Shown one piece after another: positions 14,043-20,682 of a stretch of DNA of 24,347 nucleotides. Under the pieces are notes generated by a model. The model worked only from the letters and a program-made list of their open reading frames with translations, searched no databases and had not been told where the DNA came from. The position numbers and the translations under genes are program-made. The DNA is from Bacillota bacterium (GTDB taxonomy: Bacteria; Bacillota; Clostridia; Lachnospirales; Lachnospiraceae): assembly GCA_023393095.1 (NCBI GenBank), contig JAEWMT010000005.1:1-24347 (forward strand), in the 5' to 3' direction. Numbering within the stretch: the stretch's first letter is position 1; every line of letters starts with the position of its first letter.

Positions 14043-14954
14043 TTATTTGTGTGCTTTCTGGCCAGTATTTGTATAATCCTGAAGCCGTACCGGCCCCTCC
14101 AATACTTCACGACCAACATAAAGAGTGCGGTCTGGTTTCGTCATAATAGCCCATTTTACTAAAGTGATTGTGCCATTTCTTATTTCAATTGCAGTGATGC
14201 ATCTTGGATGGACGCAGCTTCCATCATTGAAATAAAGTGCCTCCCCTACTTTTGGGAATGCAGGCCGATGGGTGTGGCCGCAGATAATAAATTGGTTGTT
14301 TTTCTTTGACCATTCCACCAGTCTTTTTTCAATATTATTCTTTTTTACATTATTTTTCGCTGCACTGGTCGGGTCTTTCACTCCGATCAGCTCTAATGGT
14401 CTCCATAGATAGCGAACCAGAAATCTTGACAGCCTCCATAAAGTATCGTTTAGCATATCTGCTTGGTGCCCATGGGTAAGAAAAATCTGCAGGTTCGAAT
14501 TACGATACTTTAAAATGAGTCCTTCCATTATTTCAATATCTGGAAAGAGAGGTATATTAGAATTTAAACTGTCACAGTATATTTCCTGGCATTTTGTATG
14601 GGCGAACCGAGGGTCTCTTTTAATTATATCATGATTACCGTAAAGCATATAAAAACGATAATCTTTATGAAGAAGGGACATCAGCCAGAATGCATCGCTA
14701 TGTGCACCAATGATATCGTTAATTGTCCTGTTTTCCCACAATTCATCGCCATCTCCCAATTCTATATACGTATAACCATTATTGTAATAATGATAAAGTG
14801 CAGCGAAATAAAGATTTTGATTATTGGAGAAATTATCTCCCCAGCTGCCGTTACCTCTATGGCAGTCGCTCATAATTACGATGCGGGAGTTTTCATCAAA
14901 ATTTATAACTTTTGAATTAGCAAATACTTGGGATAAGCGCTTGGATACAGACAA
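14043..14954 (-). CDS. Metallophosphoesterase
   Basis: A 303-residue calcineurin-like phosphoesterase with all five metal-site blocks in order: IVIMSDCHRGN (block I, with His in place of the usual final Asp-x-His spacing), ELGDGDELWE (II), LYGNHD (III), LTHGHQAD (IV) and ICGHTHRPAF (V). The protein is cytoplasmic by sequence, although the segment ALYFNDGSCVHPRCITAIEI near the end is rich in aromatic and Cys residues. The arrangement resembles UDP-2,3-diacylglucosamine-pyrophosphatase-like and related phosphoesterases, but the substrate cannot be named. The start appears to be a TTG at 14954, with GGGAG eight bases upstream. It follows the DUF4474 gene by only 21 bp, so the two are probably co-transcribed. 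Confidence 0.88.
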   Translation of the reverse strand: MSVSKRLSQVFANSKVINFDENSRIVIMSDCHRGNGSWGDNFSNNQNLYFAALYHYYNNGYTYIELGDGDELWENRTINDIIGAHSDAFWLMSLLHKDYRFYMLYGNHDIIKRDPRFAHTKCQEIYCDSLNSNIPLFPDIEIMEGLILKYRNSNLQIFLTHGHQADMLNDTLWRLSRFLVRYLWRPLELIGVKDPTSAAKNNVKKNNIEKRLVEWSKKNNQFIICGHTHRPAFPKVGEALYFNDGSCVHPRCITAIEIRNGTITLVKWAIMTKPDRTLYVGREVLEGPVRLQDYTNTGQKAHK

Positions 14955-14975
14955 TTGTCTCGCTCCCTTCAGAAT

Positions 14976-16001
14976 TTAATCTTTATTCAGATGATCCTTT
15001 ATATTATCGTAAGCCTCATATACAGTCTTTGGCTTTCCGAAAGTTAATATCTGCTGGTACATTTCAGGGGAGTCACGACGAAGAATCTCCAGTTTGTCAA
15101 GTGTATCTGTATAATCTGAAGTCAGGCGCTTATAGGCTTTACAGAAGGATTCATTATTTCTCTGCATAATAAAGTCTGTAAAAACAGTTCTGGTAATAGG
15201 CTGGGGAGAATGGGGTTTATCAAAGTGAATATAAACCTTACTTCCTTGCACGGAGAATTCCTCCTCCTTATAACCGATTTTCATCAGAGCATTAACGAAG
15301 GTATAAGTCATGCGTCTGTCATACAAATCAAGTGTAATATCCATTGTCAGTTCGGACGGTTTTGAGAATTCGCCAAGTTTAAAGCCTGTAAGCCACCAAT
15401 GGTAGGCGCTTCTTGTAAACATCAGATTTCCATTTTTACGAAGGACGAAGGACATACTAATGCAGTCCTCATCCTGAACGCAGTAGTAAAAAGTTCCGTT
15501 GAAAATTCCCGGAATATTTAAATTTGGACCTGTAGTATAATAGATGCCAATTTCTCCGCCAGTGTTCATTCCATATTGGCCTTTCCAGAACTCAATCAGC
15601 CATTTCTTGTCGTTATATTCAAATGTGATTGGTTCGCAATCTATAATCATACTCATTGCGGCACTTGCTTCATCATACAGTCTGCAGTAACCAAGCTCAC
15701 GCTGCCAGGGATTCATCCGGGAGTAGAAGACATCCTGATTCGGCTCATAAGCAAAACCAAAGGGTTTGATTTCCTGATTTAATTCTGCAATACGTTCAGG
15801 AGCATTTCCTATAATATTAGTAATAGGACGAACCGCTTCCTGCTTTTTATTTTTCTTCTTCAGCCGGAAGGTATATAGAAATGCTAAAATAAGAAGCAGA
15901 ACTGATCCTACCAGGGTTAACAGCAGTATATTATCAGAAATTAAAGTCACTGCGGCTAATGCTGCAATTACAACCGGTTGAAATGCATTTATAATTAACA
16001 C
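14976..16001 (-). CDS. Membrane-anchored DUF4474 protein
   Basis: A 341-residue protein with two N-terminal hydrophobic helices (about 5-20 and 24-47), a basic stop (RLKKKNKKQ), then a long soluble part. That part is DUF4474: FGFAYEPNQDVFYSRMNPWQ and YGMNTGGEIGIYYTTGP are its hallmark stretches. A second region (about 205-300, LGEFSKPSELTMDITLDLYDRR onward) is rich in aromatic residues. The family is found mostly in Clostridia and has no known function. The start is a GTG at 16001, with AAGGAG ten bases upstream. Because the metallophosphoesterase gene follows within 21 bp, a linked membrane or envelope role is possible but unproven. Confidence 0.83.
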   Translation of the reverse strand: MLIINAFQPVVIAALAAVTLISDNILLLTLVGSVLLLILAFLYTFRLKKKNKKQEAVRPITNIIGNAPERIAELNQEIKPFGFAYEPNQDVFYSRMNPWQRELGYCRLYDEASAAMSMIIDCEPITFEYNDKKWLIEFWKGQYGMNTGGEIGIYYTTGPNLNIPGIFNGTFYYCVQDEDCISMSFVLRKNGNLMFTRSAYHWWLTGFKLGEFSKPSELTMDITLDLYDRRMTYTFVNALMKIGYKEEEFSVQGSKVYIHFDKPHSPQPITRTVFTDFIMQRNNESFCKAYKRLTSDYTDTLDKLEILRRDSPEMYQQILTFGKPKTVYEAYDNIKDHLNKD

Positions 16002-16168
16002 AAAACCCGCTCTCCTTTCATTATGTTATATATCATCATATTCGTAACTAGGCGCGGTTGTTCAAGGGGTTAAGCATATCAGAATAAATTCATTTCACAT
16101 AAGAAAATAAGGGTGTCATAATAAGGGAGAAAGAAGATTTTTAAGTTTAATAAGAGGGATAGAGGTTA

Positions 16169-16196
16169 TTGACATATGTGAATAATAAGATATAAT
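16169..16196 (+). promoter_or_regulatory. Strong promoter of the mrp-tdk operon
   Basis: Consensus TTGACA at 16169-16174 and consensus TATAAT at 16191-16196 are separated by 16 bp. Transcription would start near 16203, about 50 bp ahead of the ATPase start. Confidence 0.85.
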
Positions 16197-16252
16197 TAAG
16201 GCGCTGGGTTGAGATATTAAACTAGTAAAATCAACGATAAAGGATGATGAAA

Positions 16253-17083
16253 ATGAGCGATTGCAATAGTAACTGCGGTAGCTGCAGCGCTAACTGCGCA
16301 GATAGAAAAGATACGAAGAATAGCTTTTTAGCAGAACCTCATGAATTAAGTAAAGTAAAGAAGGTAATAGGTGTTGTCAGTGGAAAAGGAGGGGTTGGAA
16401 AATCCCTTGTAACCTCTCTTATGGCAGTCACTATGAACAGAAGGGGCTTTCACACTGCAATCATGGATGCGGATATTACAGGACCCTCCATTCCTAAGGT
16501 ATTTGGAATTAAGGAAAAAGCAAAAGGTAATGAAATGGGATTATTTCCGGTAAAAAGTAATACCGGAATTGATATTATGTCCATCAATCTTTTACTTGGA
16601 GATGAAACTGATCCCGTGGTCTGGAGAGGGCCGGTTATTGCAGGTACAGTAAAACAATTCTGGACCGATGTTATCTGGAATGATGTAGACTATATGTTTG
16701 TAGACATGCCTCCCGGCACAGGAGACGTTCCTCTGACCGTATTTCAGTCCTTGCCGGTGGATGGAATTATTATCGTAACCTCCCCTCAGGAGCTGGTATC
16801 CATGATCGTTGGCAAGGCTGTTAAGATGGCTAAGATGATGAATATACCAATTCTGGGTCTGGTAGAGAATATGTCTTATTTTGTATGCCCAGACTGTAAT
16901 AAAGAGTATACGATTTTTGGTGAAAGCCATATTGAAGAAGTGGCAAAAGAATATGAAATTCCTAACTTTGCCAAACTTCCGATTAATCCTAAGCTGGCAG
17001 CAGCATGTGACAAAGGAATGATTGAACTTTTTGATGGTGTATGGTTGGATAATCTTGCAGATGTATTAGAATTAAATAAATAA
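16253..17083 (+). CDS. Mrp/Nbp35-family Fe-S cluster carrier ATPase
   Basis: This 276-residue P-loop ATPase is predicted to bind and pass on 4Fe-4S clusters to apo-proteins. It has an N-terminal Cys cluster (Cys4, Cys8, Cys11, Cys15 in SDCNSNCGSCSANC), a deviant Walker A KGGVGKS (45-51), switch and Walker B regions (MDADITGPS, FVDMPPGTGD at 149-158) and the C-terminal CxxC (Cys212-x2-Cys215, VCPDC) that bridges two monomers in this family. Of the ATGs at 16244, 16247 and 16253, the last is chosen because AGGA at 16241-16244 then has a normal eight-base gap. A consensus promoter lies upstream and the tdk gene follows after 20 bp. Confidence 0.92.
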   Translation: MSDCNSNCGSCSANCADRKDTKNSFLAEPHELSKVKKVIGVVSGKGGVGKSLVTSLMAVTMNRRGFHTAIMDADITGPSIPKVFGIKEKAKGNEMGLFPVKSNTGIDIMSINLLLGDETDPVVWRGPVIAGTVKQFWTDVIWNDVDYMFVDMPPGTGDVPLTVFQSLPVDGIIIVTSPQELVSMIVGKAVKMAKMMNIPILGLVENMSYFVCPDCNKEYTIFGESHIEEVAKEYEIPNFAKLPINPKLAAACDKGMIELFDGVWLDNLADVLELNK

Positions 17084-17103
17084 TTTGCAAAGGAAAAGAG
17101 GAT

Positions 17104-17685
17104 ATGGCAAAACTATATTTTAAATATGGAGTTATGGGTAGTTCAAAGACAGCTCAAGCATTAATTACAAAATTCAATTACGAAGAGCGTGGTATGAAGG
17201 TATGGCTGATTAAACCACAGGTCGACAACAGGGAAGAAGACTGTTTAATCAAATCACGTGCCGGATTATCAGCACAGGCCTATGTTCTGCCTATTTCGGA
17301 GAATGTTTACGAAAGCTTTCAGAAACTAAAAGAAACCGTAGATGTTATTATAGTTGATGAGTGTCAGTTCTTATCTGAACAGCAGGTGGATGAGTTGTCC
17401 ATGCTTGTGATAGATTATGATATACCGGTGTTATGTTTTGGGCTTCGGGCAGACTTTAGAACAAAAATGTTCCCAGCCAGTAAACGACTGATGGAAATTG
17501 CAGATTCCATTACCGAGATAAAAACCATATGCTCCTGCGGGAGAAAGGCAACCGTTAATGTTCGTCTGGATAGTAACGGTAGGATTATTACGCAAGGAGA
17601 GCAAATACTGATCGGCGGAAATGATAGGTATACAGCCATGTGCTATCAATGCTTTATAAAGAAACAAAAAGAACAAAATAAATAA
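17104..17685 (+). CDS. tdk: Thymidine kinase (type II)
   Basis: Thymidine kinase phosphorylates thymidine with ATP in the pyrimidine salvage pathway. The 193-residue protein has the type II architecture: P-loop GVMGSSKTAQ (9-18), the conserved DECQF (85-89), FGLRADFRT (112-120) in the flexible lasso region, and a structural zinc site from two Cys pairs, CSC (143, 145) and CYQC (180, 183). IGGNDRYTAMC near the end matches the thymidine-contact segment, where YTA or YEA is usual. The start at 17104 has GAGG a few bases before it. Twenty base pairs separate it from the Mrp-type gene, so the two share the promoter at 16169. It is unusual only in this pairing. Confidence 0.96.
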   Translation: MAKLYFKYGVMGSSKTAQALITKFNYEERGMKVWLIKPQVDNREEDCLIKSRAGLSAQAYVLPISENVYESFQKLKETVDVIIVDECQFLSEQQVDELSMLVIDYDIPVLCFGLRADFRTKMFPASKRLMEIADSITEIKTICSCGRKATVNVRLDSNGRIITQGEQILIGGNDRYTAMCYQCFIKKQKEQNK

Positions 17686-17794
17686 TAAATAGATGATTTC
17701 GGAGCCATTGGCTATTCATATTCCATTGTAATTTTTCATATTCTTTGGATTTTTATAGAGATTTTATCAGGTATCTGTGCAATTCGTGTAGCAC

Positions 17795-17824
17795 TTGACT
17801 GACAGGAACATATCTTTGTAATAT
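17795..17824 (+). promoter_or_regulatory. Possible promoter of the peroxiredoxin gene
   Basis: TTGACT at 17795-17800 and TAATAT at 17819-17824 are separated by 18 bp, about 60 bp ahead of the ATG. No PerR-like palindrome was seen around it. Confidence 0.45.
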
Positions 17825-17886
17825 CAGAAGAAACGGCCTGCTTGCGACTATCATAAATGTCGTTAGCAGCATCAGGGAGGTTATTT

Positions 17887-18648
17887 ATGGAAGATGAAAA
17901 AGTAACCGGAATGCCTATGATTGGAGATATGGCTCCTACATTCAGTGCTTTAACAACGCAGGGAGAAATCAACTTTCCGAAAGATTACAATGGGAAATGG
18001 GTGGTTTTATTCAGCTATCAGATGGATTTTACCCCAGTATGTGCTACGGAGTTAATGCAGTTTGCAGCGATGGCGAAGGATTTTAAAGAACTTGACACGG
18101 AAATAATCGGTCTTTCGACTGCATCAATCTATTCCCATATCGCATGGCATCGTAAAATTAAAGAACTTGTCTGGAAGGATATTAAGCATGTCGAGATAAA
18201 CTTTCCAATAATTGCAGATGTTTCCATGGAGGTTTCAGGCAAATACGCGATGCTGCATCCGAATACTTCTATGATATATACGGTAAGAGCGGTGTTTATC
18301 ATTGACCCAGAAGGAAGGATAAGAGCGGTTCTTTATTATCCGGTATCCATAGGCCGTAATATAAATGAGATTAAGCGTATAGTGATTGCGTTACAGAAAA
18401 CCGACAAGGAGAAAGCAGCCACCCCGGCTGACTGGACTCCCGGGGAGGATGTTATGCTGCTGCCCCCGCAGACCTTAGGTGCTGCTGCGGACAGGGTAGA
18501 AAAGGTCAACGAAAATATGTATTGTCTAGATTGGTTTCTGGCGTTTCGACAGGCGGAAGATATCTCTCAAGATCAGGAGAATGAACCTGAGTTTAATCCC
18601 TATCCATCCTCCTACCCTATGAGAAGACGAAACAATAATCGAAGATAG
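17887..18648 (+). CDS. Peroxiredoxin, Prx6-like
   Basis: Reduces hydrogen peroxide or alkyl hydroperoxides. The 253-residue protein has the AhpC/TSA fold with the peroxidatic Cys52 in DFTPVCATEL, then GLSTASIYSHIAWHRKI and FPIIADVSMEVSGKYAMLHP, and RAVFIIDPEGRIRAVLYYPVSIGRN. The Prx6-type C-terminal dimerisation domain begins near 155, with TPADWTPGEDVMLLPP (179-194). A second cysteine (Cys213, MYCLDW) lies where 2-Cys-like members of this subfamily carry a resolving residue. The usual H-P of the peroxidatic loop is replaced (SYQMDFTP). The tail (about 225-253) is acidic, then Arg/Asn-rich. The ATG at 17887 is chosen: GGGAGG lies just upstream, and the in-frame ATG at 17857 has no site. Confidence 0.92.
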   Translation: MEDEKVTGMPMIGDMAPTFSALTTQGEINFPKDYNGKWVVLFSYQMDFTPVCATELMQFAAMAKDFKELDTEIIGLSTASIYSHIAWHRKIKELVWKDIKHVEINFPIIADVSMEVSGKYAMLHPNTSMIYTVRAVFIIDPEGRIRAVLYYPVSIGRNINEIKRIVIALQKTDKEKAATPADWTPGEDVMLLPPQTLGAAADRVEKVNENMYCLDWFLAFRQAEDISQDQENEPEFNPYPSSYPMRRRNNNRR

Positions 18649-18751
18649 TTAATAATTAAATTACATCCAATAATAGCGGAATTTACAATGGGAACTGATT
18701 TTCAGATGGGATAGGTGGCGCTGGATCAGGTTATAGATACGGAGGAAAAGA

Positions 18752-19666
18752 ATGAGTACAAATTTTAAGAAAGCTGGAGCGAAAGTAGCATTATTCACAG
18801 CTGCGTTGATATGGGGAAGCTCCTTTCTTATCGTAAAAAACTCGATGGACAATATACAGCCGAATTTGCTGATAGCGATACGATTTACCATTTCCTGTCT
18901 ATTGCTATCAGTGATTTTCTGCAAGAGATTAAAAAAAATAAATAAGGATTATGTGATAAAAGGTGGAATTATTGGATTTTTCCTTTTCCTTGCTTATATG
19001 CTTCAAACCATAGGAATTACAGACACCACACCGGGAAAGAATGCCTTTCTGACTTCAATTTATTGTGTAATTGTGCCATTTTTATTCTGGGCAGTGAATA
19101 AGAAAAAGCCGGATGCCTTTAATATCATTGCAGCTGTTATCAGTATGATAGGTATTGCATTCGTGTCCTTAAATGAGGGGTTCTCCATTGGAATGGGAGA
19201 TTCCCTGACAATGATATCTGGGTTTGGATATGCCGCACATTTAGTTGCGATCGCAAAATTTGGAAGGGAAAAAGATCCCATCCTATTGACTATTATTCAA
19301 TTTGGTTTTGCAGCGGTTATGTCATGGATTGCAGCAATCCTATTCCATGAAACACAAACAGTTTGGAACTTTGAGATAATTACAAGTGTTTTATATCTTG
19401 CAGTTTTTGCGACTGCGATCGCTATGTTGCTTCAAAATATTGGACAAAAATATACGAAGCCTGCACCTGCAGCAATCCTGCTTAGTCTGGAATCTGTTTT
19501 TGGTGTTTTATTTTCGGTAGTTTTTTACCATGAAAAAATAACAATACGCTTATTTATTGGCTTTTTGCTGATTTTTTTAGCTGTAATAATTTCCGAAACA
19601 AAATTAAGCTTTCTTTTTAAAAACAGAAAAGAAATTCCGGGACAGGGAGAAACTTTGAAGGCATGA
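18752..19666 (+). CDS. EamA/DMT family transporter
   Basis: A 304-residue inner-membrane protein of the drug/metabolite transporter superfamily with two EamA repeats of about five helices each. The first repeat has the family's opening motif AALIWGSSFLIVKNSMDNI (about 13-31) and the RFTISCLLL helix with its conserved Arg. The second begins near 150 (SGFGYAAHLVAIAKFG) and ends with KPAPAAILLSLESVFGVLFSVVFYHE, the conserved helix-9 motif. The C-terminus is short, charged and cytoplasmic. Members export metabolites such as amino acids, but the substrate cannot be inferred. GGAGG at 18741-18745 lies just before the ATG. It stands alone, followed by a long hairpin. Confidence 0.9.
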   Translation: MSTNFKKAGAKVALFTAALIWGSSFLIVKNSMDNIQPNLLIAIRFTISCLLLSVIFCKRLKKINKDYVIKGGIIGFFLFLAYMLQTIGITDTTPGKNAFLTSIYCVIVPFLFWAVNKKKPDAFNIIAAVISMIGIAFVSLNEGFSIGMGDSLTMISGFGYAAHLVAIAKFGREKDPILLTIIQFGFAAVMSWIAAILFHETQTVWNFEIITSVLYLAVFATAIAMLLQNIGQKYTKPAPAAILLSLESVFGVLFSVVFYHEKITIRLFIGFLLIFLAVIISETKLSFLFKNRKEIPGQGETLKA

Positions 19667-19681
19667 AATAGCATTAACGTT

Positions 19682-19790
19682 GATTATAGTTGAGCCTATA
19701 TGCATGGGAGGCATAGAAAGTTCATGTATTCCAAATTGTGTATTACGGGGACTTCCTATGACTCCCGGGCATACAGACTCAACTACAATC
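19682..19790. repeat. 109-bp long-stem inverted repeat
   Basis: The left arm 19682-19710 (GATTATAGTTGAG...CATGGGAG) and right arm 19762-19790 (CTCCCGGGCATAC...CTACAATC) pair with about 24 of 29 matches. The pairing continues inward (GCATAGAAAGT against ACTTCCTATG), leaving a loop near 19731-19740. No T-run follows, so it is not a standard terminator. No target duplication was found. It may be an intergenic repeat, an mRNA-stability structure or a small RNA. Confidence 0.7.
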
Positions 19791-19878
19791 CTGTAAAGTG
19801 GATGGGAAGGATAAGAAACATGGGATTGTATTCCTATAAATCCTATGGTATTATTGCTTTAATTTATTTCTTATAGAA

Positions 19879-19901
19879 TAGGTAATTCTTGCAATCACCT
19901 A
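19879..19901. repeat. 23-bp palindrome related to the TAGGTAATTGCG element ends
   Basis: TAGGTAATTC and TGCAATCACCTA form a near-palindrome whose outer bases match the terminal repeats of the 168-bp element (TAGGTAATTGCG). The flanking 11-mers ttcttatagaa and tccatactgaa agree at only 7 of 11 positions. It may be a heavily reduced copy or a chance palindrome. It lies 29 bp before the Rrf2 start codon, where it could affect transcription of that gene. Confidence 0.4.
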
Positions 19902-19929
19902 TCCATACTGAAACTTTGGAGGTTATGTT

Positions 19930-20367
19930 ATGAAAATTTCTACAAAAGGAAGATATGCTTTACGTCTTATGCTAGATATTGCTTTGAACAGCAGTGGAGA
20001 GCAGATTACGATTAAGTCCATTGCAGCAAGACAGAACATTTCCGATAAGTACTTAGAGCAAATAATATCTCTGCTGAATAGAGCAGGATATGTAAAAAGT
20101 GTACGAGGTGCCCAGGGCGGATACAAGTTGACTAAGGATCCTTCCGAATATACCGTTGGTATGATACTTCGATTAACGGAGGGAAGCCTTGCTCCTGTTG
20201 AATGCCTTGAGGTAAATACCAATGAATGCTCCCGCAGTGGAGAATGTGTAACCAGAGAAGTCTGGACTGAATTATATGAAGCCATTAATACAGTCGTGGA
20301 CAGGATTACACTGCAGGATCTGGTTAACAGGTCTCGAAACAAAATCCCGAGTGATTTTTCTATTTAA
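19930..20367 (+). CDS. Rrf2-family transcriptional regulator (IscR/CymR-like)
   Basis: A 145-residue winged-helix regulator. The N-terminus MKISTKGRYALRLMLDIAL is typical of the family, with the recognition helix in DKYLEQIISLLNRAGYVKSVRGAQGGYKL (about 40-66). Three cysteines, Cys92, Cys100 and Cys106 (ECLEV, NEC, GEC), match the IscR Fe-S ligand triad in place and spacing, while the fourth IscR ligand (a His just after) is absent. A metal or Fe-S cofactor is thus possible but not certain. Position directly before metY and cysK favours control of cysteine/sulfur metabolism, as for CymR. GGAGG lies upstream of the ATG. A repeat element follows the stop. Confidence 0.92.
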   Translation: MKISTKGRYALRLMLDIALNSSGEQITIKSIAARQNISDKYLEQIISLLNRAGYVKSVRGAQGGYKLTKDPSEYTVGMILRLTEGSLAPVECLEVNTNECSRSGECVTREVWTELYEAINTVVDRITLQDLVNRSRNKIPSDFSI

Positions 20368-20381
20368 TATTTAATAAGACG

Positions 20382-20478
20382 AGGGTGTAAAGTCAGTTTT
20401 ATGTAGTGAGATGCATATTTGTGCATATAGATACACGCATATTCACTAATCTAGTTGATTTTTGACTACTAACACCCT
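20382..20478. repeat. 97-bp hairpin repeat with AGGGTGT ends
   Basis: AGGGTGT (20382-20388) and ACACCCT (20472-20478) are the outer ends of an imperfect inverted repeat that continues with AAAGTC against GACTAC and AGTGAGATGCAT against ATATTCACT. Its left half (GTGAGATGCATATTTGTGCATA) is closely similar to bases 9505-9530 and its right end to 9562-9584. It follows the Rrf2 stop by 14 bp, and could reduce read-through into the cysteine genes. Confidence 0.7.
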
Positions 20479-20545
20479 GAGCTTCATAAATTATTCGTCG
20501 TCCATGAATCTGACATATGACCGGAATATTTATACAGAAATATTC

Positions 20546-20574
20546 TTGACAAATAGCTTTCGTGGGATTATTAT
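20546..20574 (+). promoter_or_regulatory. Promoter of metY-cysK
   Basis: Consensus TTGACA at 20546-20551 and TATTAT at 20569-20574 have a 17-bp gap. Transcription would begin near 20581, about 100 bp ahead of the metY start. Confidence 0.75.
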
Positions 20575-20593
20575 TAGAGCAACCAATAAATCA

Positions 20594-20618
20594 TAGTAAT
20601 TCAGTATGAATACTAGTA
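20594..20618 (+). promoter_or_regulatory. Imperfect dyad downstream of the metY promoter, possible operator
   Basis: TAGTAATTC and GAATACTAGTA form an imperfect inverted repeat around AGTAT, about 13 bp after the predicted transcription start. The place suits a repressor, and the adjacent Rrf2-family gene is the natural candidate. No match to a known CymR or IscR box is claimed. Confidence 0.35.
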
Positions 20619-20653
20619 AAATGATTTAAGGCTTTGATAACACATTATTTGTA

Positions 20654-20669
20654 TGCCGCAGAAGCGGCA
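20654..20669 (+). promoter_or_regulatory. Hairpin just before the metY ribosome-binding site
   Basis: TGCCGC and GCGGCA form a perfect 6-bp GC-rich stem with loop AGAA. GGAGG of metY begins only four bases later. A matching structure precedes cysK. Confidence 0.75.
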
Positions 20670-20682
20670 GATGGAGGTTAAT

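Noticed and set aside
14598..14915. 105-codon plus-strand ORF
   Set aside because: Antisense to the metallophosphoesterase motif region; a shadow frame.
19682..19790. 6S RNA candidate
   Set aside because: The hairpin is too short (109 against about 180-200 nt) and lacks the central open bubble.
19923..20342. 139-codon minus-strand ORF
   Set aside because: It is the complement of the Rrf2 regulator gene, which has the start signal and family motifs.
20575..20682. T-box or S-box leader for metY-cysK
   Set aside because: No T-box GGTGGNACCGCG motif, no SAM-riboswitch core and no terminator are present in this 108-bp leader.
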